NCBI RefSeq assembly: GCF_003573695.1
Contig: NW_020650859.1
Coordinates: forward strand, 1,426,001 to 1,490,000
Length of the DNA stretch: 64,000 nucleotides
Source: Papaver somniferum
Lineage: Eukaryota; Streptophyta; Magnoliopsida; Ranunculales; Papaveraceae
Reading direction: 5' to 3'
Below, piece by piece: positions 32,650 to 44,352 of the stretch. The position numbers and the translations under genes were made by a program. Numbering within the stretch: the stretch's first letter is position 1; each line of letters begins with the position of its first letter. The notes beneath the pieces are model-generated. The model saw only the letters and a list, made by a program, of their open reading frames with translations. It had not been told where the DNA came from and made no database searches.

Positions 32650-34430
32650 TTTGTATTATATAACAAAATATAATGCGGAAAAGAAATAACACAGACACCA
32701 GAAGTTTCGTTAACGAGGAAAACGCAAATGTAGAAAAACCCCGGGACCTAGTGTAGATTTAAACACCACACTGTATTAAGCCGCTACAGACACTATCCTA
32801 CTAACAATGAACTTCGGACTGGACTGTAGTTTGACCCTAACCAATCTCCCACTAATTTAAGGTACAATTGCGCTCCTTACGCCCCTAATCCCAGCAGTAT
32901 ACTACGCACTTGATTCCCTTAGATGATCTCACCCACAACCAAGATTTGCAACGATCCAAAGTCGAAGAATTGATAAACAAATCTATCTCACACAAAAAAT
33001 TCTATAGATTGAATAAATCTGTTTCCCACAGAAATACCCAAGGGTTTTTGTTCCGTCTTTTGATAAATCAAGGTGAACATGATTCAATTCTTAAACCACA
33101 CTTATATTCCCGAAGAACAGCCTAGTATTATCAATCACCTCACAATAATATTAATCGTATGGAAACGAAACAAGATATTGTGGAATCACAAACGATGAGA
33201 CGGAGATGTTTGTGACTTCTTTTTATATTGCCTATCGGAGAATAAATCTCGAGAAAATCTTAGAGAAGATAGTACTCAATACGATAGAATCTGCAAGATC
33301 AGAACACACAACTACAAGGAAAATAGTTGGATCTGGCTTCACAATCTCAATGAAGTTTTCAAGTCGTTAACCTACAGGGCTTCGTGAAAAACCTAAGGTT
33401 AAAGGAGAATCGACTCTAGCTTATGCAACTAGTAACACACAGGAGGTGTGGATATTAGTTTCCCAGTTGATAGAGTTCTCTTTTATATAGTTTTCAAATC
33501 AGGGTTTGCAATCAATGTTAGCTTAGTAAGAAAGCATTCGAATTCACCATTAGATGAAAACCTAATTCTCACCATTAGATGAAAACCTAATTCTCTTCAA
33601 GCTAATATCTTTCAACCGTTAGATCGAATCTTAACTTGTCACTTACAAATGAAATGCACTTTTCATTTAGGTTTGAGTGACCGTACCTAAAGATATACAC
33701 CCGGTTGGCTCACCAAAAGTTAATCGTGGTTAGCTATATGAACACCTTCATATCAACCATATTCATCTTAATCACAACTAGTCTAAATAACTTCGAATGA
33801 ACTAGTTAGAGAGTTCTTCAATTGCTTAGATCTTTTCAAAAAAAAAATTGAAACAAAATCGATTTGATACATGAACATCAATAACCATGGTCTGCAAAGA
33901 TTGCATTCCTTATTATTTAAATGTTTTAGTTCATGAACTAACGATTTTAGAGAAAAAACCATCCAAAGTATGCAAACGGGTACACATACTTTACTCAACG
34001 GATTGAGTTTGTTTTGGTTTCCAAACTCAACAGAAATTAACGGACACGGACTTCGTCGCCAATATGCGTACGGGTACGCATACTTTGGAAACCGGTTTGA
34101 GTTGGTTTTGAAAGCCAACCTCAGCAGAAATTCACGGGCGTGAATTTTCCGCCAGTATGCGTATGGGTACGCATACTTACCAAGTCTCGAACAACCATAT
34201 TTTGTATACATACAAGTATGCATACTTTAGGTTCCCGGTTTTGGACTTACATACTAATGTGCGAACAAACTATGTTTATATCGAAGATGGTTTCTCAATC
34301 TAAACTCTCATTTCAATCCTTGAAACTTTCTTAGAGGATGTTATAATAGTTGTTATTTACAAACTATCGTTATCAAAGAAATTTTCAAGTTATTGAAATA
34401 TTCATATCGAAATTGGATTCAAGTAAGTTG
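32650..34430. mobile_element. LTR-like dispersed repeat
   Basis: Dense non-coding sequence whose landmarks ('gaaaaaccccgggacctagt', 'cactgtattaagccgctaca', 'gatattgtggaatcacaaac') I associate from memory with a high-copy poppy LTR family. That association is recollection only. It ends in a palindromic tandem array at 33960-34230. A small direct duplication, 'caccattagatgaaaacct', sits at about 33545 and 33571. Borders and orientation are not established. Confidence 0.4.
33960..34230. repeat. Tandem palindromes, AGTATGCGTACGGGTACGCATACT type
   Basis: The near-perfect palindrome GTATGCGTACGGGTACGCAT, with variants, lies at about 33967, 34062 and 34155. A truncated form (AAGTATGCATACTT) is at 34215. 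The three full units are spaced ~93-97 bp apart and share spacer text ('gagttggttttgaaagccaac' type). Each could form a strong hairpin. Confidence 0.75.
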
Positions 34431-35669
34431 TTTTTCTTTTCTTTTTTTTGATTTTGTTGTTTCGTAACATTGAATTGGATTCAAGTAAACCTAATAATTT
34501 GGTAGATCGTTTTGAAAAAGTAGATTAATCACTTTGTTAAATTATATATCATAATTTTTACAAAGTAAATTGGAATGTTGGAGTGAATTAAATAGATGTA
34601 GAAAATAACATCCAAGAAGAAAATAAGTTAAGCATAAAAGGCTATAGAATTCCTATTTGAAGATGAAGATAGCCGAGTTATTGGTGTCGAAGTATACACA
34701 GGAATTTCAAAAGTAGTAACTCCGATTTAGAAAAATGTGATATTAGTTTTAGTCTTTTAACATTTTCTGAAAGAGCTATTCTTTAATATTCTAAATTTTA
34801 ACATTTTGATTAGAGTTAATCGGAGATTCAAGGCATTTGATTTTCCATTCATGTATTTTTGTTCGTTTGAAGGCCAGGATATCTAAGCCTCACTAATCCG
34901 GCGGGTTAAAATCAGGGACTTGGATGGGGTTGAAGTTGAAATGGCTGCAATTGAGAGTTATATCTGTGGTCACAATCAAATAATGAGCAAATAAAAACTT
35001 GACAACAATCACAATTCTAGTCAAGCAAACAAACAATATCTTGAACCTCACCAGTTGGTCCCCTTCAGTCAATATCTTCTTACTATTATTCTACTTGGAT
35101 CATCATGTTTTCAGCGGTGATCATCATCTTCCTTTAGTATGATATGAATGCTTTTTATTCAAATGTTAGAAACAAAAAAAATCTAGAGAAACAATTAAAG
35201 CATATAAGAATTATAAATTCTACTTTTCACATACAAATTATTTCAGTATAATATTTATGTAATCAATTGCGTACATGAAGGTTTGTGCCTTGTGTGTAGG
35301 TCTGACAGGTTTGTGCCTTGTGAAGGTTTGTGTATGATTTTTTCGATTTCCTAGCTAGTTTTGTATAGTCATCAATCCTTTTAATTAGTTGATAGTGAGG
35401 TTGGATTAATAATGGTAATGGTTGATGAGCGGATCGAGAAGAAATACACAGATATGCCTATTTTTAAGCTAGCTACTTGTTTCCATAGTGTGGAATTGTG
35501 GATGTGAACTGCGTGGTGGAATTTTGTGTGCCATGTGTAGTAGTCTGTCGTTGCCGCACTATATTATTGACATTGGATTGGCATGGTGTGTTTATGTTTA
35601 TCATACAATTTTCAGCGACGCATGTACCTATGTTCTGTATTTCGGGAGATGATGCAGGCATTTCCACAA
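34431..35669. other. Intergenic with a dispersed repeat
   Basis: 34440-34600 ('tttgattttgttgtttcg', 'taatcactttgttaaatt', 'ggagtgaattaaatagatg') is a diverged relative of 37325-37480, 41815-41970 and 42375-42530. 35285-35335 repeats 'ggtttgtgccttgtg'. No gene. Confidence 0.45.
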
Positions 35670-35820
35670 AGTTCCTGTGAATTCGATATATGGCCTGAGA
35701 TGGAGACGCTAGCTTCTAATTTAATTTCTCGAACAATTTTTGGAAGCAGCTAGAAGAAGGTATGTGGTTTTGAATCTTCCACGGCAGCATGGAGCTCAAA
35801 TCATCTTGCACAAACTTTAA
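35670..35820 (+). pseudogene. Chimeric CYP72-type P450 remnant
   Basis: 35670-35750 translates as SSCEFDIWPEMETLASNLIS followed by RTIFGSS and a stop. This is the internal CYP72 segment usually reading ...DVWPxxxxLxSDxISRTAFGSSYEEG. After the stop and a frameshift the sequence jumps straight to the C-terminus, VVLNLPRQHGAQIILHKL and a stop, typical of CYP72A proteins. The I-helix, the K-helix ExxR and the haem-binding Cys are all missing. The trailer matches that of the P450 relic at 43815-44156, so both come from one source gene. Confidence 0.75.
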
Positions 35821-36330
35821 GCTAAAAGAAAGTGAAAATAACGTGGTGACGCTGAATTTCAGATATGAGTTTGTAATAGTATTTTAGATGTATTTTGCAA
35901 GTTTCTTATGGGAGTTCTCTTTTACCTTAAAATGGATAAATTGTGTCTGGCTCAAATTCTCAAATATATGTTTCCATTTTCACCTACCAACACCCATTTT
36001 CTGTTTTTCTTGCATAATCACGCACTGATATTTTTTTCGCCTTTTTAGCTAGGCTCACTGATGCTGGTACATCCACTAAGAGCAAGGATTATGGGATAGA
36101 GTATCTCAACACTCTAGCCCTTTCAAAATGAACCAGAGGTCTGGTGATGACCACACTATAAGGCATAAAATATGCACCGCGTGCTAACTCAACCCGAAGG
36201 TACCTCCTTCTTTATACAAACGTACATTTGGTTTGCCCTTAAATTTAACAGAATCAACGGTAAAAAAACAAAAACGCCCTGTGTGTTGGGAATCGAACCC
36301 GAGTCACCGGGGTGACATTCATCCTTGTAC

Positions 36331-37145
36331 ATTTTTTTTATATTTTGAAAGAGAAGTTTATATTAAAAAGAAAAGGAGAACTAAGGAAAAATCCAAAAGG
36401 TTTAAAGAATTATATACACATTAGAGTTTCCCAATTACTTCAAATTAGACTAGGATCAACATACTTGGATGTATCCTTATCGCAAGACCATAAAACTACC
36501 AACTGCTTAACCAAGTCACTACTTTCTTGCACACATTTATGACGACTTCTAAAGACCCTGCAATTCCTTTCCTTCCACAAAACCCAACAAATTGCATAGT
36601 GCAAAATTTTCCAGACAAGTCTTCCTTTGCCACGCAAAACGTTGGTTTCCCAAGCTTCAGATAATTGAAGCAACGTGCTTGGTAAAGGCCATGCAGTTCT
36701 AAAAGCTGCAATGAAGTACTTCCAAATCTCAAAGGAATACGTGCAACGAAGAAACATATGGTTCGCGGATTCTCTAACATCAATGTATAAGACGCATTGT
36801 TCACTTTCTATGTCAACACCACGATGGCTCAACATATCTCTAGTTAGGAGAGAATCATGAAAAGTAGCCCACAAAATAAAACTTGGGGATATGAGATTTC
36901 CACAGGAAAGAGTTGAAGCCGCATTCATCCAAATCACCTATGAGTTTCTCATAACAATTCGAAGTGATGAAATTTTCCATAATCTCCATTTTATCTTCCT
37001 CTTCCACTAAAACCGGAACATGATGTAAATCATGTTTTACTATATCCCATTCTAGTTGCTCATTCATATTGAAAGGCCTCTTGAAATTGCAAATCCACTT
37101 TCCATTCAGAATCATGTCGGAGATTGTAGCATTCTTCATGGACAT
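36331..37145 (-). pseudogene. LINE fragment, zinc-binding region of ORF2
   Basis: The minus strand encodes the conserved reverse transcriptase zinc-binding region of plant LINEs. First comes MILNGKWICNFKRPFNMNEQ (from ~37118). After one frameshift near 36900 follows SFILWATFHDSLLTRDMLSH, then VRESANHMFLRCTYSFEIWK and a segment WKILHYAICWVLWKERNCRV. A T-run at 36331 on the plus strand is the likely poly(A) tail. No polymerase domain; a dead 5'-truncated copy. I could not find a target duplication. Confidence 0.75.
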
Positions 37146-39059
37146 ATAGATATTTATTTTTTAACTCCACACATTAATTCAACAATCAAATTGAATGGAG
37201 ATTGCAATCTACTCATTTAAAGATCACACAATATTCTAGGACAACGAAGATCACACAATATTACCTGCTCAACGTGCGATTTTCTTGTATTTATTAAGAG
37301 CTAAGTTGTTACGTTTCTAAGCTAATTCTCTTTGATTGTGTTGTTTTTTATGTTGTGGGAAAGAGTAAAATTCTTAGACTTGTTGATTGTTTTCAAAGTA
37401 TAGATTAGTCACTTTGAGTAATTACATATTATAGTTATTAGTGACATAAACTGAGATGTCGGAGCAGATTGAATGGATTTGCCAAAAACCGCGGTTGAAA
37501 GACAACAAGTGAAGAACTGAAGTCCTGGCTTATTAATTTGAAAATTCTTGAAATCGGGAGATAATTTGAGAATTTCCATGATATCATTTTATAAGACGAT
37601 GAGATTTTATTTAAGAAGTTTATTTCAAGTTTGTTCTCACTTACTTCAAATATTTAGCATATCACGGCATAAAGGGTTATTTTTCATCTTATTTTTCCAT
37701 TCTAATTATGTGGTTTGATTGGGAAAAAAATAGAAATTAAAAAAATGATGCTCATGTTATCATTAACTCAAATGATACTATTGTTTTCTTATTTAACATG
37801 CTATGATGGACTCAAGTAAAAATGTTATCACTGTTAACTTTTCCCTCCAATCTTAGTTAAGAGTTAAAAGACTTCGAATTTCTTGTTTAAGGCCATGGGA
37901 CATAGATTTTCTTGGCGAGCTTGGTATTGTTGTGTTGTGCAAAAAAATATAGAGTAAATTATGTATGGTAAATAGTGAGATTGAAGTGTGTCCGATGTGA
38001 CCATTGATGACCAAAATGGCCACGTTTTCATTTACGATCTTAAATGGTATCTTATAATGTTCTTTTTTATTTTATAATTATCACTAGTTTCCAAAAAAGA
38101 ATCAAATTTTAAATAATGAAAATAATAATAAATACAAATTTATTCATGTGTAAATGTTGTTGTTTCTCAATAAATATTATGGATCAATTTTTTTAATTAT
38201 TCTAATATAATAACATGGTTAAAATAGATAAATAATTATTTAAAATGAAATGTATCCATAACTTTTACTTCTACTTCTTTCACAAGCTATTTTTGTGTAT
38301 CTTTTAAAAGTTCCGCCCGAAATGGAAGTTGTTTTTAGAGAGAATCGTTTTGAAAATTATATACCAAACATCGTTTCTTCAAAAAGTTGTTACGTCATTA
38401 TTTTTATTTATTTTTTGCAAATTGGTTTCGTTAAGAGAGACAGATTTGGGGTGTTGGAAATCCTTGGTACAAACAAGTAAAGCCATCTATTGCCAGAGAA
38501 ACTGAATTCCGGGCAATATATTTATCCTTTTTTTTTTTTGAAGCATGAATTTATCTATTTGTAAGGTCTTAATAATACAAAATGATGGGGAGTTCTCCCA
38601 GTTTATAAAATGTGTAAATTGCTTTGTATTTTTAGCTAATACATCCAGAATATTGTTACAAGTTTAATAAAAAGTGCTTTTGGTGTAAAAAACAATCCCA
38701 AACTGGAAAACAAAAATCTTGTGTACCATCTCAAAATATTATCCAAAGTAAACTTTCTATTGAAAAATACTTTTTCATGATTTCCCGCTTTCTTTTCTAT
38801 TTTGTTATGCAATAAAACTCATTAAAAATTTAGAAAAATATATTATTCTTGTCCTCAATCGGTTGAATGGAGATAACATATGGCGGATGACCAATCTAAT
38901 CTCCAAGTTACCTTGAATCTTCTACAAAATTTGCTACCTTATCAGGAACAAAGAAAAGGGCGAAATCATGAACAAGAATTTTTATGTATTTCTCATGCTA
39001 TCATTGTTTTTATGAATCCGTCATGAAAATTTAACAACTGACACACAATTACCGTTGTT
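37146..39059. other. Intergenic, AT-rich, no gene
   Basis: 37290-37480 holds a copy of the dispersed repeat also found at 34440-34600 and in the 41-42 kb duplication. A T-run at about 38529-38541 may mark the edge of an old retroelement. 38880-39020 may contain upstream coding debris of the reverse transcriptase gene that follows (MADDQSNLQVTLNLLQNLLP), not confirmed. Confidence 0.4.
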
Positions 39060-40655
39060 ATTAAGCATTCCTCATTAGTGTCGGCTATCGTTTTCGAGAT
39101 CGTTGAAAGCCTGCCTCGACAAGGTCATTGTTAATCCAACTAGTGAGACTGCTTGGCTGCAGTTAATTTTGTTCCCCATTTGTATGTTAGCTCTTTACAG
39201 ACCGAGAAGTTCAGTGGAGGCGAAATCAGGTAAGAGGAAACGTCTACAAGTTGCGGCTATTAACCATGCTTTATTAGTATGGAAAGAGCCCAACGGTTGT
39301 CGTACACTGGTTGAAAAGATGCTACAGCTTCCTGTTCGTAATATGTCTAAGAAAATGTATGAGAAGAAACAGGGTATGGCTAACATGACAGCTTGTCGAA
39401 AGAAAATTAGCTGTGGTCATTTTGCTGCCGCAATTCGTGTGCTTTCTTCAAGTGGAGTAGCCCCCTGTAATGAACAAACTTACTCTGAATTGCAAGATAA
39501 GCACCCAACAACGTCTTCTCCTGATGTCCCCTGTGATGATATTCTAGCGGATCCAATTACAGTGGATAGTCGAGCAGTTATGGGGGCTATTAGGAGTTTT
39601 CCTAAGGGTACATCATGCGGACGAGATGGACTTCGGGCTCAATATTTGGTTGATGTTATGAGTGGGGCTGCATCCGCTGTTGCAGACGATTTACTCGCTT
39701 CTATTACAGAGGTTGTCAACCTTTGGTTGGCTGAAAAATTCCCTGATGGATTAGGAGAGTTTATTGCTAGTGCGCCCTTAACACCGTTGCTTAAGCTCGG
39801 TGGTGGCCTTAGGACCATAGCAGTTGGCACGGTTTGGCGAATATTGGTCTCTAAAGTGGCGGCTTTTTCTGTCGGTAAGGATATGACTTCCTATATAGGT
39901 GATTATCAATTTGGTGTTGGTGTGCCTATTGGGTTGGGGGGGGGAGTATATTACACGCTGTAAATGGCCTACTGGAGTTAAAAGGTCACTCGGACACGAT
40001 GTCAATGTTGCTTATTGACTTTTCGAATGCGTTCAACATGGTGAGCATATCTCAACTCATCAAGGAGGTTCGTCTTCATTGTCCAGGTATTTCTCGTTGG
40101 GTTGAATTTTGTTACACGCGACCGGCTAAACTCTACTATGACCAATATATTTTATCTTCTGCCCTCGGAGTCCAACAAGGTGATCCTCTCGGTCCCTTGC
40201 TATTTTCCTTGAAACTTCACACCCTGGTGAAGACCATTGCTTCCAGCTGCAAGCTCGATTTACACACATGGTACCTTGATGATGGTACAATCATTGGTGA
40301 TACTCTTGAGGTTGCCAAAGCCTTATGCTTGATTGAAACTGAAGGACCGGAAAGAGTTTTACATCTCAACATCAAGAAAACGGAAGTATTTTGGCCTTCG
40401 ATTGATCCCAAAAGTACTGTTGATGTTGTTTTCCCTCCTGTTATTGGTAGACCTTCTAATGGTGTCAAACTTTTGGGTGCTCCTGTGAGTCTGGATCTGA
40501 ACTTTATTAGTGATATGATGTTAAGTAGGGTGAACAAGACTGTTCAACTAATGTCTGCCATAAAAAAACTCAAGGATCCTCAGAGTGAGATGTTATTACT
40601 TCGCAATTGTACCGGTGTATCTAGGCTATATTTTTCAATGTGCACTACCAACTGA
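39060..40655 (+). pseudogene. Broken reverse transcriptase gene (YLDD type)
   Basis: Coding similarity begins upstream of the first Met, in an adjacent frame (RLSFSRSLKACLDKVIVNPT), runs to 39963, and continues after a one-base shift at a run of nine G (39936-39944) as SILHAVNGLLELKGH into the second frame, ending at 40655. Motifs: LLIDFSNAFN (motif A, Asp), GVQQGDPLGPLLFSL (motif B), WYLDDGTIIGD (motif C, YLDD) and LHLNIKKTEVFWPS (motif D). This differs from the usual plant LINE FADD. From memory, such proteins occur in many plants and fungi as 'reverse transcriptase domain' genes; the lineage is not settled here. The C-terminal part after SRLYFSMCT is missing. The G-run shift could be a sequencing error, but the premature end shows a broken gene. 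Confidence 0.8.
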
Positions 40656-41433
40656 GCTTTTCGATGACCACCTGGAAAAATAGAGACGGAAAATAATAAT
40701 AATAATTAGATTTGGAAGTGTACTCATGAAAGTTGAAACTTCCCATGTATGGAATACAAATTCAGTAAATAATCAAGATAAATAGAACTCTAATGTGATA
40801 TTTGACAGAAACGAAATGTCCAGCTGTGATTGAAGTCTATGATTGAAGTGGGTTATAAACTATGCATGGTGTCAGAATCTGAACAAGAACGAATACACCT
40901 CCACCATTTCCATTCAAAGCTGTGTGAAAATATTTTTAACATTATTCTTCTCGGTGACAGTTGAGAAATAACAAATGAAAAGGAAATTAATTAATATACA
41001 AAAAATTAACGTTAACATATGTGAAATATATTAGATTATCAGAGAATCAACTAAAATCAAATTACAAGAAAAGTTTATTTTATAATATATGGGAATCAAA
41101 TGTATCACATTTATCACATATAATATTACAGTATAAATCACGTACATTTGTATTCTTAAGAGATTTTCGGGTCGATAATTTAATATAACAACAACTTTTA
41201 GGATGATATATGAGTGATATACTATTGGAAACATGTAAAATTTTGTATTCACGGAAATACAAATTTATTTAGCGTTTTTCACCGATTGAAACGCTCTTTC
41301 AACTGTTAGTGTAGTTGGAAAACCTAAGCTATTAAAAGGAAAAGTGGATAGTATGAGAAGAAACCATGTCTGAAATATTGCTGCCATCTTTTTTTCTTTG
41401 TGTTTGGTTTTTTCTCTATAACTTTAATTTATA
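40656..41433. other. Intergenic, nothing recognised
   Basis: AT-rich, low-complexity ('aataataataataattag' near 40693). No coding signal. Confidence 0.45.
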
Positions 41434-42630
41434 TGGAAGAAGATTATGAAAAGGTTGATGATCATGGAACCATCCTTTTTCTCAATTGAAAGTTGCATAC
41501 TAGTTATTTAATGCCGGCATTCTCAATATAACAAAACGCATTATAAAAATTTCTTGCAATGGAATGTAGTTTGTGAATGATGACACTTACTAAAGCCTAT
41601 TAGAGCATTGCTCGGTCGAACAGACAAGTGTTGCTATCTCAAGCTTGTTGTCAAATTTAGTTATCAAAACTTAATGAAACTAATGGGAGATCACATTTTA
41701 TTCACTAGTTAAATCATTTAATAAATATGACATTGAAGATCATACCATATTTGTACGGGAAACTAAAAACGTTGAGTTAGTTGTCACTTAAAAGATTATA
41801 ATCGTGTTAGTAAGCTATTTATTTTTTTGATTGTGTTCTGCATATGATTTGCAAGTGTTTCCAAGTATCTTGAACATGTGGTTTGTTGATTGCTTTGGAA
41901 AGTATCTTTGTATAAGTTGATGTTATATAAAGTAACCTCAGATGGTGGAGTAAATTGAATAGACGTATCGCAAAACGTATCAGAGTACATTTAATACATA
42001 CCGTAACTTTGCTTAATCAAATCAGTACGGAGATCTTTGAAGTTATAAATGTTCCAATATAGAAGAAGATGATGAAAAGGTTGATGATCAGGGAACCATC
42101 CTTTTTCTCAATTGAAAGTTGCATACTAGTTATTTAATGCCGGCATTCTCAATATAACAAAACGCATTATAAAATATTCTTGCAATGGAATGTAGTTTGT
42201 GAATGATGACACTTACTAAAGCCTATTAGAGAATTGCTCGGTCGAACAGACAAGTGTTGCTATCTCAAGCTTGTTGTCAAATTTAGTTGTCAAAACTTAA
42301 TGAAACTGATGGGAGATCACATTTTATTCACTAGTTAAATCATTTAATAAATGTGACAATCGTGTTAGTAAGCTATTTCTCTCTTTGATTGCGTTCTGCA
42401 TATGATTTGCAAGTGTTTCCAAGTATCTTGAACAGGTGGCTTGTTAATTGCTTTGGAAAATCGAGTCCATCACTTTGTATAAGTTGATGTTATATAAAGT
42501 AACCTCATATAGTGGAGTAAATTGAATAGACGTACTGCAGAACGTATCAGAGTACATTTAATACATACCGTAACTTTGCTTAATCAAATCAGTACGGAGA
42601 TCTTTGAAGTTATAAATGTTCCGATAATTT
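41434..42630. repeat. Tandem duplication, period ~626 bp
   Basis: Unit 1 (about 41434-42058) and unit 2 (about 42060-42625) are nearly identical: 'aaggttgatgatca' at 41451 and 42077, 'tgccggcattctcaatataa' in both, and 'cagtacggagatctttgaag' closing both. Unit 2 lacks about 62 bp that unit 1 has around 41728-41800 ('gaagatcataccatatttgt...'). Both contain the dispersed 'ctctttgattgcgttctgca' repeat. No gene. Confidence 0.88.
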
Positions 42631-43331
42631 CCATGATCTTGATAGAGACACTTTTTTTAGTACTTTTATTTTAAAAATGGTCTTTACTCTTCTACGTATG
42701 ATATTTTTGTTGGAAAAATCAGGGTAATAGAGGATGAAAACAAAAAACAAAAAGAATGTTGTATCACTGGAGCTTCAAGGCCTTGCGATTCTTTTCAGCA
42801 ATTATTTCGACCCTTCCCCATAAATTGACGAGTACAATCGATCAGCGAAATATTGCTGTCAAGATACAATGAAGCCCTAACAACGTTGTTGGATTCAAAG
42901 GTTGTACTCCCTTGACCCAACCAAGAACACACTGTAATTGATTCTGAAGATTCTTAGAGAAAAAGAGTTTTTGATGATTGATATGGGAGAAAGCTTTCGA
43001 CATTTAAAGAGGAATTCATTCCTTTTGGAGGTGTTATTTCATCTCCAACAGACGCTTTCAACGGGCATCCATTAATGGTTTTTCTTGGGAAGAAAACCTT
43101 ATGGGAAGAGACGTGTCGTTAGAAATTTCTCTTGGTCGAATACATCCGGGAGGGTCTATCCCCCTCCAGACCCCGCCAGATAGCGACAAACAATATTGAA
43201 AATATCTAACAATTTTAACAGTTATTGACAAAAAGTTAGTTCGTATAACAAATCAACCATCCTGACTAGTTAAATGAGGTGACACAAGCCGATTAAATCC
43301 CTTCTAATATGTCCATTCAACCAAAATGGTT
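42631..43331. other. Intergenic, repeat-like
   Basis: No gene. 42760-43200 ('ccaaccaagaacacactgta', 'gaagagacgtgtcgttagaa') looks like LTR-type sequence in style but no partner was found in the window. Confidence 0.35.
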
Positions 43332-43649
43332 TTCACAAAATTGGTTAAAAAAATTAAAATCAACAATTTCTGGGTGAAAAAGACATTTAAATTTTGATAC
43401 TGTTTAAATGGACAAAAATGTAAAAAAAGTCAGGATGTAAACAGTTTCATTCTACCCATTTTCAAATACTTTTTCTTAGTTTAAAACGTCAGGATGCATC
43501 AAGTTTCATCCTCACTATCTTTAAGTTTAAGCCAGGATGAATCCAGTTTCATCCTTACTATTTTTTTGGTGTCCATTTCACCCGTACTAATTTTTACTCG
43601 TCATTAGAACCATGTTTTAAAAAAAATTGGACAAATGACCCATTTTCCG
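43332..43649 (+). repeat. MITE-like repeat, family member 2
   Basis: Same family as 21150-21450. Landmarks 'ttctgggtgaaaaagaca', 'attctacccattttcaaata', 'gccaggatgaatccagtttc' and the end 'ggacaaatgacccattttcc'. Inverted relative to 44832-45203. Confidence 0.75.
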
Positions 43650-43814
43650 AATAATTTTTCTATCACCATTTCAAGTAATTTTCATACCCCTATACTAAAT
43701 CCAGGGGAATGCAATTACGTCGGGAACGATGGGATCATACATATTCCACCCACTATAAAACGAAAAAAGAAATACAAAATGAAAAAATAAATAAAAATCC
43801 TAGATTGTTCTTAC

Positions 43815-44156
43815 TTGAGATTGATAGGACAAAAAAATTCAAAAAATGATGTTGGAATGTATGCAATTGTTATATTGGAGTCTATATGTTGGGGTGATGA
43901 TTCAGAAGAATTCAAGCCAGAAAGGTTTAATTTGCTGAAGGAATTTCTAACGCACCCAAAGATAAACTCGCATACTTTTCTTTCTCAAGGAGTCCTAAGG
44001 TCTATATAGGCCAAAACTTATGCTTTGATTGAAGCAAAAATGGCTTTGACGATGATCCTGCAGCACTTTGCTTTCCAGCTTGTGCCTTCTTATACTCGTG
44101 CTCCATGTGTGGTTTTGAATCCTGCACCGCAACATGGAGCTCAAATCATATTATAG
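43815..44156 (+). pseudogene. CYP72-type P450 C-terminal pseudogene
   Basis: One frame reads WGDDSEEFKPERF, the PERF-type motif preceding the haem loop in CYP72 proteins, followed by a damaged haem-binding segment. Then comes ALIEAKMALTMILQHFAFQL followed by VPSYTRAPCVVLNPAPQHGA and QIIL, the classic CYP72A C-terminus. The haem loop is ruined: the FxxGxRxCxG consensus reads TFLSQGVLRSI and a stop at 44007-44009, so the Cys ligand is lost. Upstream domains are absent. Family members oxidise terpenoids and hormones, but this copy cannot be active. It lies between the inverted MITE-like repeats. Confidence 0.85.
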
Positions 44157-44352
44157 TGAAAACAATGTGATGATGCTGAATTACAGATATGAGTTTGTAA
44201 TAGTACTTCAAATCTATTTTTGATGTTTCGAGACGGCATGACATGCCTCTTAATAGCAAACAAAATATTTAAGAAGAAAAAAGGTGGCGAAGATAAAACT
44301 AAACAGACCAGAACCTGAGCTCCCAGTGTTATCATAATGTAAGAACAAAGCT

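Noticed and set aside
33783..34223. 146-residue minus-strand frame with repeated YAYPYAYWR segments
   Set aside because: The peptide repeats simply reflect the tandem palindrome array in the DNA.
36279..36315. tRNA-like T-arm on the minus strand (GGTTCGATTCCC)
   Set aside because: No acceptor stem, anticodon arm or A box in the expected places; at best a tRNA-derived SINE scrap.
41031..41262. Small AT-rich frames on the minus strand
   Set aside because: Composition-driven, no start context or homology.
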